A stretch of 64,000 bases of DNA, taken from NCBI RefSeq assembly GCF_965200585.1, contig NZ_OZ241361.1; one strand, 5' to 3'. The DNA is from Bacterioplanoides sp965200585. Its GTDB lineage: Bacteria > Pseudomonadota > Gammaproteobacteria > Pseudomonadales > Oceanobacteraceae. Every line of letters starts with the position of its first letter. The first letter of the stretch is position 1. The position numbers were made by a program, and so were the translations under genes. Positions 1 to 8,629 of this stretch are shown in pieces. Below the pieces are notes generated by a model. It was given only the letters and a program-made list of their open reading frames with translations. It was not told the origin of the DNA and did not search any database.

Positions 1-489
1 GTCAATCTGGATGTGCGCTTCGAGCCGACTCCGGTAGGTGTCAAAGTGATTCTGGAAGGTGATGATGTGACTGACCAGATCCGTACCGAAGAGGTTGGCA
101 GTCTGGCATCTCAGGTAGCGGCATTACCAGAAGTTCGTATTGCATTACTGCAGCGCCAACGTGACTTTCAGACTCTGCCAGGAGTGATTGCTGATGGTCG
201 TGATATGGGCACCGTGGTATTTCCTCAGGCGCAGGTAAAAGTCTTTTTGACGGCCAGTGCCGAAGAGCGCGGTCAGCGTCGCTATAAACAGTTGACTGAA
301 AAGGGCTTTGATGCTAGTTTGCCCGCCCTTATCGAAGACATACGTGCCCGGGATGAGCGAGACAGCAATCGTGCTGTGGCTCCCCTGAAGCCTGCCGACG
401 ATGCCACTGTTATTGACAGTACTTCTATGACCATTGAAGAAGTCTGCAATCAGGTACTGGATCTGGTGAATAAAGCTGGGTTGGCCTGA
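1..489 (+). CDS. cmk: Cytidylate kinase, 3' part (5' end outside window)
   Basis: This is the C-terminal ~160 residues of CMP/dCMP kinase, which phosphorylates CMP and dCMP with ATP in cytosolic nucleotide salvage. The reading frame is open from the first base, so the gene begins upstream; the GTG at 13 is internal. The family segment with VIADGRDMGTVVFP and the RAxERxxRR-like stretch (SAEERGQRRYKQL) is present, followed by the ARDERDSNRAVAPLKPADDA substrate/lid region and the usual C-terminal end. cmk followed by rpsA is the classic gammaproteobacterial order, which supports the call. The P-loop is not in the window. Confidence 0.95.
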   Translation, partial: VNLDVRFEPTPVGVKVILEGDDVTDQIRTEEVGSLASQVAALPEVRIALLQRQRDFQTLPGVIADGRDMGTVVFPQAQVKVFLTASAEERGQRRYKQLTEKGFDASLPALIEDIRARDERDSNRAVAPLKPADDATVIDSTSMTIEEVCNQVLDLVNKAGLA

Positions 490-717
490 GTATAGTTGAG
501 CATTTAACGCATACTCTGAGATTGAAATAAAACACTGGCCAGTGGGCTGTGCAGTCACAAGCGCAAACATCGCTGAAGACTGGCCCAACAGCGTTTTGTT
601 TTGAAATAAAAACTAACCCCGAATAACTGGCTATTCGGCAAGCGTTAACTTCGGCTTCCTGACCGTTAATCAACAAAGGTCAAGTTCGAAGCACGCGTAA
701 CGAGATAGGTATATATC

Positions 718-2400
718 ATGACCATGAGTGAAAGCTTTGCTGAACTATTTGAAGAATCCTTAAAAGAACTGGATATGCAGCCTGGTTCTATTGTTACTGG
801 TACTGTTGTTGATATCGACAGCGACTGGGTAACAGTAAACTCTGGCCTGAAGTCTGAAGCGGTTATCCCTCGCAGCCAGTTCCTGAACGAAAAAGGTGAG
901 TTAGAAGTTGCTATCGGCGACGAAACTCAGGTTTCTCTGGAAGCAGTTGAAGACGGCTTCGGTGAGACCAAACTGTCTCGTGAAAAAGCTAAGCGTGCTG
1001 AAAGCTGGAAAGAGCTGGAAAAAGTATTCGAAGCGGATGAAGTTATTACCGGTATTATCAACGGTAAGGTTAAAGGTGGCTTCACTGTTGACCTGAAAAA
1101 CATCCGTGCATTCCTGCCAGGTTCTCTGGTTGACGTGCGTCCGGTACGTGACACTCTGCACCTGGAAGGCAAAGAGCTGGAATTCAAAGTTATCAAGCTG
1201 GACGCTAAGCGTAACAACGTTGTTGTTTCTCGTCGTGCTGTTCTGGAAGCTGCTAACTCTCAAGAGCGTGAAGAGCTGCTGGCTAACCTGCAAGAAGGTC
1301 AGTCTGTTAAGGGTATCGTTAAGAACCTGACCGACTACGGTGCATTCGTAGATCTGGGTGGTGTTGACGGCCTGCTGCACATCACTGACATGGCGTGGAA
1401 GCGTATCAAGCACCCAAGCGAAATCGTTGCTGTTGGTGACGAAATTGACGTTAAAGTTCTGAAGTTCGACCGTGAGCGTAACCGCGTATCTCTGGGTCTG
1501 AAGCAACTGGGTGATGATCCATGGGTTAACATCAATGAGCGTTACCCAGAAAACGCACGTGTTAAAGCGCGCGTTACTAACCTGACTGACTACGGCTGCT
1601 TCGCTGAGCTGGAAGAAGGTGTTGAAGGTCTGGTTCACGTTTCTGAAATGGATTGGACTAACAAGAACATTCACCCAAGCAAAGTTGTTCAACTGGGCGA
1701 CGAAGTAGAAGTGATGGTTCTGGATATCGACGAAGAGCGTCGTCGTATTTCTCTGGGTATCAAGCAGTGCACCATGAACCCATGGGAAGAGTTCGGTACT
1801 AAGTTCAACAAAGGCGACAAGATCAGCGGTAAGATTAAATCTATCACTGACTTCGGTATCTTCATTGGTTTGGACGGTGGTATCGACGGTCTGGTTCACC
1901 TGTCTGACATCTCTTGGAACGACAGCGGCGAAGATGCCGTTCGTAACTATAAGAAAGGCGATGAGCTGGAAACTGTTATCCTGTCTATCGACCCAGAGCG
2001 TGAGCGTATCTCCCTGGGTGTTAAGCAGCTGGAAAGCGATCCATTCTCCGAGTTCGTTGCTGAAAACGACAAAGGCGCTCTGGTAACTGGTAAGGTTGTT
2101 GCTGTAGATGCTAAAGCAGCTACCGTTGAGCTGGCTGAAGGTGTTGAAGCGGTACTGAAAGCGTCTGACATTAGCCGTGACCGTGTTGAAGATGCACGTA
2201 ACGTTCTGAACGAAGGCGACGAGGTTGAAGCAGTAATCACTGTTGTTGATCGTAAGAACCGTACTCTGGCACTGTCTGTTAAAGCGAAAGACGATGCAGC
2301 TGATAAAGCGGCTCTGAAAGAGCAGCGTGCTAAAGCTGACGCTGAAGTATCTGGTCCTACCACCATTGGTGACCTGATCAAGGAACAGCTGAACAAGTAA
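718..2400 (+). CDS. rpsA: 30S ribosomal protein S1
   Basis: This is ribosomal protein S1, the large mRNA-binding protein of the small subunit. At 560 residues it matches the ~557-residue enterobacterial form. The N-terminus (SFAELFEESLKELDMQPGSIV) binds the ribosome. Six S1/OB-type repeats follow, several marked by GxVxxITDxGxF/DGLxHxSDxxW-type motifs around residues 190-280, 280-365 and 365-455. Codon use is strongly biased toward preferred codons, as expected for a highly expressed gene. The ATG at 718 is used; a second ATG at 724 is possible. About 230 bases of leader lie between cmk and this start, and a strong hairpin terminator lies 15 bases after the stop. Confidence 0.98.
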   Translation: MTMSESFAELFEESLKELDMQPGSIVTGTVVDIDSDWVTVNSGLKSEAVIPRSQFLNEKGELEVAIGDETQVSLEAVEDGFGETKLSREKAKRAESWKELEKVFEADEVITGIINGKVKGGFTVDLKNIRAFLPGSLVDVRPVRDTLHLEGKELEFKVIKLDAKRNNVVVSRRAVLEAANSQEREELLANLQEGQSVKGIVKNLTDYGAFVDLGGVDGLLHITDMAWKRIKHPSEIVAVGDEIDVKVLKFDRERNRVSLGLKQLGDDPWVNINERYPENARVKARVTNLTDYGCFAELEEGVEGLVHVSEMDWTNKNIHPSKVVQLGDEVEVMVLDIDEERRRISLGIKQCTMNPWEEFGTKFNKGDKISGKIKSITDFGIFIGLDGGIDGLVHLSDISWNDSGEDAVRNYKKGDELETVILSIDPERERISLGVKQLESDPFSEFVAENDKGALVTGKVVAVDAKAATVELAEGVEAVLKASDISRDRVEDARNVLNEGDEVEAVITVVDRKNRTLALSVKAKDDAADKAALKEQRAKADAEVSGPTTIGDLIKEQLNK

Positions 2401-2415
2401 TTGTTCATCTTTCCG

Positions 2416-2443
2416 AAAAACCCGCCTTTTGGCGGGTTTTTTT
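2416..2443 (+). terminator. Rho-independent terminator of rpsA
   Basis: A GC stem (CCCGCC, loop TTTT, GGCGGG) is preceded by five A and followed by seven T, immediately after the rpsA stop. It separates rpsA from ihfB. Confidence 0.93.
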
Positions 2444-2572
2444 ATGCCCAAATGAAGAAACTGATCATTAATTGAACATATGGGGTTGCAAAAGAAATCA
2501 CCTAACTGCATGATTTAGCTAGGTTTATTGTCATGATAACGCTACAAGCACGTTCTCAAGGAGGGAATGACT

Positions 2573-2866
2573 GTGACAAAATCTGAATTAATTGAGAAAA
2601 TTGTATCGCGACAGCCTCAGTTATCGTCTAAGGACGTTGAGCTGGCGGTAAAAACCTTACTGGACCACATGTCTCAGACACTGTCCTCCGGTGAGCGTAT
2701 TGAAATTCGTGGTTTTGGTAGTTTTTCATTGCATTATCGTGCGCCGCGAGTAGGACGAAACCCGAAAACCGGAGAAACAGTGGATCTCAAAGGTAAGTTT
2801 GTTCCACATTTCAAACCGGGTAAGGAATTGCGGGATCAGGTTAATGACAGTCTGGACGATGAGTAA
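2573..2866 (+). CDS. ihfB: Integration host factor subunit beta
   Basis: This is the beta subunit of IHF, the sequence-specific DNA-bending heterodimer used in recombination, replication and transcription. The 97-residue protein carries the HU/IHF family signature: GFGSFSLHYRAPRVGRNPKTGE in the beta arm, then the FKPGKELRDQVN C-terminal helix. The GTG at 2573 is preferred, giving MTKSELIEKI as in other IhfB proteins, with AAGGAGGG seven bases upstream. The ATG at 2567 would leave only one base between the ribosome binding site and the start. Its position after rpsA is the conserved order. Confidence 0.96.
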   Translation: MTKSELIEKIVSRQPQLSSKDVELAVKTLLDHMSQTLSSGERIEIRGFGSFSLHYRAPRVGRNPKTGETVDLKGKFVPHFKPGKELRDQVNDSLDDE

Positions 2867-2893
2867 TACCACTTTGAATGGTCGATGTTTTTA

Positions 2894-3175
2894 ATGAAGC
2901 AACTGAAGTTAATATTCATCATTTTGATCTGTTTGGTACTGCTCAGTTATGCTGTTGCTTTTGCGGCGCATAATAAGGATCAGGTCACGATTAATTTCCT
3001 GATAGGCTTTCAGGTAACAATTCCTATTGCTGTATGGAGCGGGCTTGTCTTCTCTGTTGGTGTGTTATCGGTTTGGCTGCTTGGTGGTATTTCCGGTGCT
3101 GCTCAGAAACTCAGGTTGCGCAAGCTGCAGAAGGAGCTTGAAGAGGTGAAACGGCGCCTCGAAAAAGTTGGCTGA
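2894..3175 (+). CDS. lapA: Lipopolysaccharide assembly protein A (LapA, YciS)
   Basis: This is a small inner-membrane protein of the LapA/DUF1049 family that works with LapB to regulate LpxC turnover and coordinate LPS synthesis. Two hydrophobic helices (about residues 4-24 and 40-64) flank the family motif HNKDQVTINFLIGFQV. A basic, coiled-coil-like tail (KLRLRKLQKELEEVKRRLEKV) follows. The ATG at 2894 gives MKQLKL, which resembles the E. coli start; the in-frame ATG at 2885 adds three residues and cannot be excluded. lapB starts 4 bases after the stop, as in the conserved lapAB-pyrF operon. Confidence 0.9.
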   Translation: MKQLKLIFIILICLVLLSYAVAFAAHNKDQVTINFLIGFQVTIPIAVWSGLVFSVGVLSVWLLGGISGAAQKLRLRKLQKELEEVKRRLEKVG

Positions 3176-3178
3176 TTC

Positions 3179-4357
3179 ATGATGGACTCTGCACTGATCT
3201 ATGTGCTGTTGTTGCTAGGCGTAGCTATTGGATGGACGTTAGGCTACCGCTTTGCAAAACAGGGAAAAAAACAAACCCCCGATAACTGGTTGCCTAGTGT
3301 TGAGGCCCTGCTGGCCCAAGCAGGCGATGTATCTCTTGAGCGTTTATTAAACTTATCTCAGTTAGATGACGACTCTGTCGACTTGTTTCTTAAGCTGGGT
3401 AAAACCCTTCGTGATAAAGGTGAGGTTGATCGTGCGATTCATTTACATCAATCACTTTTTGCGCGAACCGACCTGTCAAAACATATCCTGCAAACCCTTG
3501 AGTTAGAGTTGGCAATTGATTTCTCCCATGCGGGTCTATTAGATCGGGCAGAGCGTTTGTATTTAGAGCTGTTGGACACTAAAGGACGAATTAAAGAACT
3601 GGCTTCCCGTCATTTGGTTGAACTCTATGAAGAAGAGGGGGAGTGGCAAGAAATTTATCAGTTGCATTCGACTAAGAAGCTTCAGTTGACGCCTCATTTG
3701 AGTAAACGTGTTTCTCATGCGGTATGTGAGCTGGCTGAAAATGCGGTTGGTTCAGCAGACTACCTTGAAGCTCAAAAACTTTGTCGTCAGGCGTTAAAAA
3801 TTGACCCAGCATGTGCTCGTTCTTATGTGGTTTCCGGTAATATGGCCTATGACCAGCAGGAGTATCATGAGGCGATCCGTTGTTATCTGAAGGCGGTTGA
3901 GATTGACTCTCAGGCATTGATCAGTTTGTTAGAGAAAATGATTGATGCCTTTAAGGCGCTTGATGATTCAGAAGGATTGTTGCGACACTTGGGGATGCAC
4001 TGGGGGGAGAGTCATTACGTCCCTGCGCTGGTAGCGAAAGTGCAGGTGCTTGCTGAGCAGGAGGGTGGTGGAGCAGGGATTTCAGCTTTGTTATCGGAGC
4101 TGAAAAACCAACCGTCTAACTCGGGTTTTTTTGCGTTAATAGAAATGGTTGTACAGCACAAACAACAGTTGGATAAGTCGCAGTTATTTACCCTCTATGA
4201 TATTCTCCGCCGCATTGTAGAAAATGAGCCGAAGTTTATTTGCAAAAACTGTGGCTTTAAGGCTGAAGAGTCTCACTGGCGCTGCCCAAGTTGCAAAGAT
4301 TGGGCAACCATTGATTCATTTCATTCGTTGCCAGCTAATACGAAGATGGATATATGA
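3179..4357 (+). CDS. lapB: Lipopolysaccharide assembly protein B (LapB, YciM)
   Basis: LapB is an inner-membrane-anchored TPR protein that, with FtsH, controls LpxC degradation and LPS supply. The sequence shows an N-terminal transmembrane anchor (ALIYVLLLLGVAIGWTLGY), then TPR-like repeats through about residue 340, including a clear one near 215-250. It ends in a rubredoxin-like metal knot with C355, C358, C369 and C372 (CKNC...RCPSC). The 392 residues are typical of the family. Its last four bases overlap the pyrF start (ATGA), so translation is probably coupled. Confidence 0.95.
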   Translation: MMDSALIYVLLLLGVAIGWTLGYRFAKQGKKQTPDNWLPSVEALLAQAGDVSLERLLNLSQLDDDSVDLFLKLGKTLRDKGEVDRAIHLHQSLFARTDLSKHILQTLELELAIDFSHAGLLDRAERLYLELLDTKGRIKELASRHLVELYEEEGEWQEIYQLHSTKKLQLTPHLSKRVSHAVCELAENAVGSADYLEAQKLCRQALKIDPACARSYVVSGNMAYDQQEYHEAIRCYLKAVEIDSQALISLLEKMIDAFKALDDSEGLLRHLGMHWGESHYVPALVAKVQVLAEQEGGGAGISALLSELKNQPSNSGFFALIEMVVQHKQQLDKSQLFTLYDILRRIVENEPKFICKNCGFKAEESHWRCPSCKDWATIDSFHSLPANTKMDI

Positions 4358-5055
4358 GTACAAAATCTCCGGTGGTAGTTGCACTGGACTTCCCTACCAA
4401 AGAACAAGCTGTCGCTATGGCGCAACAGCTTGACCCTGCTTTGTGTCGAGTGAAAGTCGGTAAAGAATTATTCACTGCTTCTGGGCCTGCTGTTGTTGAA
4501 GAATTACATGCTTTGAACTTTGATGTATTTCTCGACCTTAAGTTCCATGATATTCCAAATACTTGCGCGAAAGCGGTTGGTGTTGCTGCTGATTTAGGCG
4601 TCTGGATGGTCAACGTGCATGCTTCCGGTGGTCGTCGCATGATGGAAGCGGCTCGCAACGAAATTGATAAGAAGACTCATCAGCCTCTGCTGATTGGTGT
4701 CACTGTTCTGACATCAATGGAACAAAATGATTTAGTTGAAATCGGCCTGAACTTAGATCCACAAGAGCAAGTTCGTCGGTTGGCTTTGTTAACAGAAAGC
4801 TCCGGCCTTGATGGTGTTGTTTGTTCAGCACAAGAAGTCGAATTGATCCTGAATAACTGCTCAGCGGATTTTCTAACCGTAACTCCAGGGATTCGTCCTG
4901 CTGGTTCTGACCAAGGTGATCAGCGCCGTGTATTGACCCCTGAGCAAGCGCTTAAGGCCGGTGTCGATTATATGGTGATTGGCAGGCCGATCACTCAGGC
5001 TGAAAGCCCTGCTGTTGCTTGCAGTAATATTCTGGAAAGCTTAGCTGGAAATTAA
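4354..5055 (+). CDS. pyrF: Orotidine 5'-phosphate decarboxylase
   Basis: PyrF decarboxylates OMP to UMP, the last step of de novo pyrimidine synthesis. The 233-residue TIM barrel has the catalytic signature DLKFHDIPNT, with D61, K63 and D66 forming the charged active-site network. The phosphate-binding C-terminal loop TPGIRPAGSDQGDQRR is also present. It overlaps lapB by four bases and is followed by rfaH after two bases, so lapA-lapB-pyrF-rfaH look like one transcription unit. Confidence 0.97.
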   Translation: MSTKSPVVVALDFPTKEQAVAMAQQLDPALCRVKVGKELFTASGPAVVEELHALNFDVFLDLKFHDIPNTCAKAVGVAADLGVWMVNVHASGGRRMMEAARNEIDKKTHQPLLIGVTVLTSMEQNDLVEIGLNLDPQEQVRRLALLTESSGLDGVVCSAQEVELILNNCSADFLTVTPGIRPAGSDQGDQRRVLTPEQALKAGVDYMVIGRPITQAESPAVACSNILESLAGN

Positions 5056-5057
5056 TT

Positions 5058-5558
5058 GTGTCTGGTGTTGTTGTAACAGAAAACTGGTATGTGGTGCTGA
5101 CAAAACCACATCAGGAAGAGCGCGCGTTTCAGCATCTACATGAGCAAGGGGGCGAAGTATTTTTGCCCTATATGCAAATCGAAAAGATCCGTGCTGGTGT
5201 TTTGATAAAAAAGCAGGAAGTAATGTTTCCCGGTTACCTGTTTTTAAAATCCAAAAAAGACTCCCCTTTGCTTAATAAAGTACGCTCGACACTTGGTGCA
5301 CGTATGTTATTACGCTTTGGTGTGAATCCGGTGGTTGTTTCTCATGTGTTAATTGATAGCCTGAAAAGCCAGTGCTTTGACGAACAATTAGAAGAAGTTT
5401 TTAGTGTTGATCAGCAGGTGCGTATTACTTCTGGTCCGTTTAAAGACTACATTGCGATTTTTAAAGAATACGATGGTGAAAAACGTGCCATTGTGCTGCT
5501 GAATTTATTAAATCAGCAACAGGAACTGGCTGTAGAGCTTAACCAGCTTTCAGCTTGA
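5058..5558 (+). CDS. rfaH: RfaH, specialised NusG-family antiterminator
   Basis: RfaH is a NusG paralog recruited to RNA polymerase at ops sites, where it suppresses pausing and Rho termination and helps recruit ribosomes on long cell-surface operons. The 166-residue protein has an N-terminal NGN domain (NWYVVLTKPHQEERAFQHLHEQG at the start, FPGYLFLK about 60 residues later) and a short C-terminal KOW-type domain (VRITSGPFKDYIAIFKEYDGEKRA). The start is a GTG two bases after the pyrF stop, with no better start nearby. Unlike E. coli, where rfaH lies away from its targets, the gene sits 58 bases upstream of an exact ops element. That makes the RfaH assignment, rather than NusG, quite secure. 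Confidence 0.94.
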   Translation: MSGVVVTENWYVVLTKPHQEERAFQHLHEQGGEVFLPYMQIEKIRAGVLIKKQEVMFPGYLFLKSKKDSPLLNKVRSTLGARMLLRFGVNPVVVSHVLIDSLKSQCFDEQLEEVFSVDQQVRITSGPFKDYIAIFKEYDGEKRAIVLLNLLNQQQELAVELNQLSA

Positions 5559-5616
5559 TGTTTCTGGCAATGTGAATTGTGATGCGACAACAGGGAAAGC
5601 TCGCGACGAACCTTTG

Positions 5617-5628
5617 GGCGGTAGCGTG
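5617..5628 (+). promoter_or_regulatory. ops element (RfaH recruitment site)
   Basis: The sequence GGCGGTAGCGTG is an exact match to the operon polarity suppressor core. It lies 59 bases before the first ATG of the polysaccharide operon, in the transcribed leader, as expected of JUMPstart/ops elements. I saw no second copy in the window. Together with the adjacent rfaH this predicts processive, Rho-resistant transcription through the following ~25 kb. Confidence 0.92.
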
Positions 5629-5686
5629 TCTGTTGATTTTTTAAGCAAAGTTTAATTGTTAAGAATTGGATACTTTAGGGATATCT

Positions 5687-6961
5687 ATGAAATTATCAGA
5701 AGCAAAGATCGCCATCATTGGCTTGGGTTATGTTGGCCTGCCATTGGCGGTTGCGTTTGGGAAAACCCGGCAAGTTATCGGTCTGGATATAAATGAAAAA
5801 CGTATTCGGGAGCTACACGAAGGCCACGATGCAACCTTAGAGGTGTCTGACGAAGAGCTCCGTTCAGCAACTGGACTAACCTTTACGGCCGATGTTGAGG
5901 CTGTTGCCGATTGCAATGTCTATATAGTAACTGTTCCGACACCTATTGATGATAATAATGCTCCTGATCTGACCCCATTGCGCAGCTCATCGGCTATGTT
6001 GGCAGGTGTTGTTCAGCCTGGTGATGTTGTAGTTTATGAGTCGACTGTTTATCCGGGGGCAACTGAAGAGGTTTGTATTCCAATTATTGAGAAGGGATCC
6101 GGTCTCAAAGTTAATAAAGACTTTTATGCTGGTTATAGCCCCGAGCGTATAAATCCCGGTGACAAAGAAAATACGCTAACCAAAATTAAAAAAATTACTT
6201 CTGGCTCCACTCCTGAAGTTGCTAAGTTTGTAAACGACCTTTATGGCTCAATAATTACTGCAGGTACGCACTTGGCCAGTTCCATAAAGGTTGCAGAAGC
6301 TGCGAAAGTAATTGAAAACACGCAGCGTGATTTGAACATTGCAATTATTAATGAGTTCGCCAAAATTTTTAATATGTTGGATATTGATACTCAAGAAGTA
6401 TTGGATGCTGCGGGTACAAAGTGGAATTTCTTACCGTTTAAACCTGGTTTGGTTGGGGGGCATTGTATTAGTGTCGACCCTTATTATCTGACATATAAAG
6501 CCAAAGAAATTGGTTATCAGCCAGAGGTGATCTTAGCTGGTCGAAGAATAAATGATGGCATGGGTCAATATACGGCGACTCAGTTGGTTAAGGCTGTCAG
6601 CAAAGAGAAAATTCATATTGATGAGGCGCGAGTCCTTGTTTTGGGCTTTACCTTTAAAGGTGATTGCCCAGATGTACGAAATACTAAAATCATCGATATG
6701 ATTAAAGAACTTGAGAGCTTCAATATGAGAGTTGATGTTCACGATTCGTGGGCGGACTCAAAAGAGGTCTACCAGGAGTATGGGATTGAGCTGCTTTCAG
6801 AGATTCAAGAAGACACCTATGATGCTATCGTTCTCGCAGTTGATCACTCTGATTTCAAGGAGTGGGGAGAGAGTAAAATACGATCTTACGGTAAACAGAA
6901 GCACGTGCTGTATGATGTGAAGTATGTTCTGCCAGTAGGGCAGTCTGATCTGCGATTGTAA
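5687..6961 (+). CDS. tviB: UDP-N-acetylhexosamine 6-dehydrogenase (TviB/WbpO type)
   Basis: This NAD-dependent enzyme oxidises C6 of UDP-GlcNAc (or UDP-GalNAc) to the uronic acid. The 424 residues show the N-terminal Rossmann motif IGLGYVGLPLA, the central helix with KVAEAAKVIENTQRDLNIA, and the catalytic cysteine C260 in GGHCISVDPYY. The C-terminal FTFKGDCPDVRNTKI motif and the tail QSDLRL closely resemble TviB. The ATG at 5687 has AGGG seven bases upstream; the in-frame TTG at 5666 lacks this. It is the first gene after the ops element and feeds the next three enzymes. The substrate epimer (Glc or Gal) cannot be read from the sequence. Confidence 0.9.
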   Translation: MKLSEAKIAIIGLGYVGLPLAVAFGKTRQVIGLDINEKRIRELHEGHDATLEVSDEELRSATGLTFTADVEAVADCNVYIVTVPTPIDDNNAPDLTPLRSSSAMLAGVVQPGDVVVYESTVYPGATEEVCIPIIEKGSGLKVNKDFYAGYSPERINPGDKENTLTKIKKITSGSTPEVAKFVNDLYGSIITAGTHLASSIKVAEAAKVIENTQRDLNIAIINEFAKIFNMLDIDTQEVLDAAGTKWNFLPFKPGLVGGHCISVDPYYLTYKAKEIGYQPEVILAGRRINDGMGQYTATQLVKAVSKEKIHIDEARVLVLGFTFKGDCPDVRNTKIIDMIKELESFNMRVDVHDSWADSKEVYQEYGIELLSEIQEDTYDAIVLAVDHSDFKEWGESKIRSYGKQKHVLYDVKYVLPVGQSDLRL

Positions 6962-7027
6962 AGCTAACGAGCTGTTTGTTTTAGTCAATATATAGATAGC
7001 TAATACTTTTTGTCTTTTGGGATTGTT

Positions 7028-7975
7028 ATGAAAAACTTTGGTTTGATTGGTGCTGCGGGATATATTGCACCTCGTCATTTAAAAGCAATTAAGGAAACCG
7101 GGCATAATCTGGTAGTGGCAATGGATGTTAATGACTCAGTTGGTATTATGGATAGTCATTTCCCTGAAGCCGAGTTCTTTACTGAATTTGAGCAGTTTTC
7201 TGGTTATGTCGAAGATTTAAAGCAAACGGGTCAGAAGCTGGATTATATTGCTATCTGTTCGCCGAACTATCTGCATTTGCCTCATATGAAATTTGCCTTG
7301 CAAAATGGCATTGATGTGATTTGTGAAAAACCTCTGGTATTGAACGCGGAAGATCTAGAAACGTTGAAGCGTTACGAAGAGCAGTATGGTGCAAAAGTAA
7401 ACTCGATACTTCAACTACGCTTGCACCCATCTATTATTGCCTTGAGAGATAAAGTTGCTGCAGCTCCGATAGATAAAGTATTTGATGTAAATCTCACATA
7501 TTTAACCTCACGAGGAAAGTGGTATCTGAAGTCTTGGAAAGGCTTTGACGAAAAGTCGGGCGGCGTGGCGACTAATATTGGCGTTCACTTTTATGACATG
7601 CTTCACTTTATTTTCGGTGATATTAAGAAAAATGAAGTGCATTACCGTGATGAGAAGACTTCATCCGGTTATCTGGAATACGAACGTGCGCGTGTGCGGT
7701 GGTTTTTATCTATTGATGCAAATCATCTTCCAGACAATGCAGTGCAAGGTGAGAAACTGACTTATCGCAGTATAGATATCGAAGGAGAAGAGCTAGAGTT
7801 CTCTGGCGGTTTTACTGATTTACACAATCAAAGCTATCAAAATATTCTTGTGGGTAATGGATATGGTGTAGAGGACAATCGGGCTGCCATCGAAACGGTG
7901 GCAGAAATGCGTAATGCCGAAGTAATTGATTTTCCCGTTAACGCACACCCTTTGCTCGAAAAAGTAAAAGGTTAG
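7028..7975 (+). CDS. wbpB: UDP-GlcNAc-uronate 3-dehydrogenase (WbpB/WlbA family)
   Basis: This is a Gfo/Idh/MocA-family oxidoreductase of 315 residues. WbpB/WlbA enzymes oxidise C3 of UDP-GlcNAcA to the 3-keto sugar and pass it to an aminotransferase. The nucleotide-binding start (LIGAAGYIAPRHLKAI) and the family EKP triad at E100-K101-P102 are visible, and GGVATNIGVHFYDML follows in the substrate domain. The ATG at 7028 gives the usual MKNFGLIGAAG start. The order tviB-like, wbpB, wbpD, wbpE is that of di-N-acetylated glucuronic acid pathways. Confidence 0.92.
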   Translation: MKNFGLIGAAGYIAPRHLKAIKETGHNLVVAMDVNDSVGIMDSHFPEAEFFTEFEQFSGYVEDLKQTGQKLDYIAICSPNYLHLPHMKFALQNGIDVICEKPLVLNAEDLETLKRYEEQYGAKVNSILQLRLHPSIIALRDKVAAAPIDKVFDVNLTYLTSRGKWYLKSWKGFDEKSGGVATNIGVHFYDMLHFIFGDIKKNEVHYRDEKTSSGYLEYERARVRWFLSIDANHLPDNAVQGEKLTYRSIDIEGEELEFSGGFTDLHNQSYQNILVGNGYGVEDNRAAIETVAEMRNAEVIDFPVNAHPLLEKVKG

Positions 7976-8000
7976 TAAAACCAGATCTAAGGATAATAAT

Positions 8001-8585
8001 ATGAGTGTGTTCCAGCACGATAGCGCCATTGTCGATGATGGCGCGGTTATCGGTGAAGGCTCAAGAATATGGCACTTCGCTCATGTTTGTAGTGGTGCTC
8101 GAATTGGTAGTGGAGTTTCACTTGGTCAAAATGTATTTGTAGGTAATAAAGTTACGATTGGCGACAGCTGCAAGATTCAGAATAATGTGTCTGTGTATGA
8201 CAATGTCCACCTTGAAGAGGGGGTTTTTTGTGGCCCTAGCATGGTGTTTACCAATGTATATAACCCTCGCTCCTTAGTTGAGCGTAAAAATGAATACAAG
8301 GATACTCTGGTAAAGAAGGGTGCAACACTTGGAGCCAACTGTACAATTGTCTGTGGTGTAACCATTGGCGAGTTTGCGTTTATTGGTGCTGGTGCGGTGG
8401 TTAACAAGGATGTACCAGCTTACGCTATGATGGTTGGTGTGCCTGCAAAACAAAAAGGCTGGATGAGCGAATATGGCGAGGCATTAGATATTCCTATTAC
8501 AGGGAATGCAAGAGTACTTTGTCCGCATACTGGTGATGTTTATACCTTATCTAATGGCCAGCTAAGTAAAGAAACAATTAATTAA
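8001..8585 (+). CDS. wbpD: UDP-2-acetamido-3-amino-glucuronate N-acetyltransferase (WbpD/WlbB family)
   Basis: This left-handed beta-helix acetyltransferase should use acetyl-CoA to acetylate the 3-amino group made by WbpE, giving UDP-GlcNAc(3NAc)A. It has 194 residues with hexapeptide repeats throughout (VIGEGSRIWHFAHV, IGSGVSLGQNVFVG, ATLGANCTIVCGVTIG). The FTNVYNPRS loop matches the WbpD/WlbB pattern. It is preceded by AAGGAT before the ATG and lies 26 bases after wbpB. Confidence 0.92.
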   Translation: MSVFQHDSAIVDDGAVIGEGSRIWHFAHVCSGARIGSGVSLGQNVFVGNKVTIGDSCKIQNNVSVYDNVHLEEGVFCGPSMVFTNVYNPRSLVERKNEYKDTLVKKGATLGANCTIVCGVTIGEFAFIGAGAVVNKDVPAYAMMVGVPAKQKGWMSEYGEALDIPITGNARVLCPHTGDVYTLSNGQLSKETIN

Positions 8586-8629
8586 TTTTTTTAATAAGAG
8601 CAAGTGGTCATAACTATAGGCTTCAGGTT

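Noticed and set aside
901..2511. 536-codon open frame on the minus strand opposite rpsA
   Set aside because: It is an artefact of the strong codon bias of rpsA; the rpsA product is certain and the reverse text has no family features.
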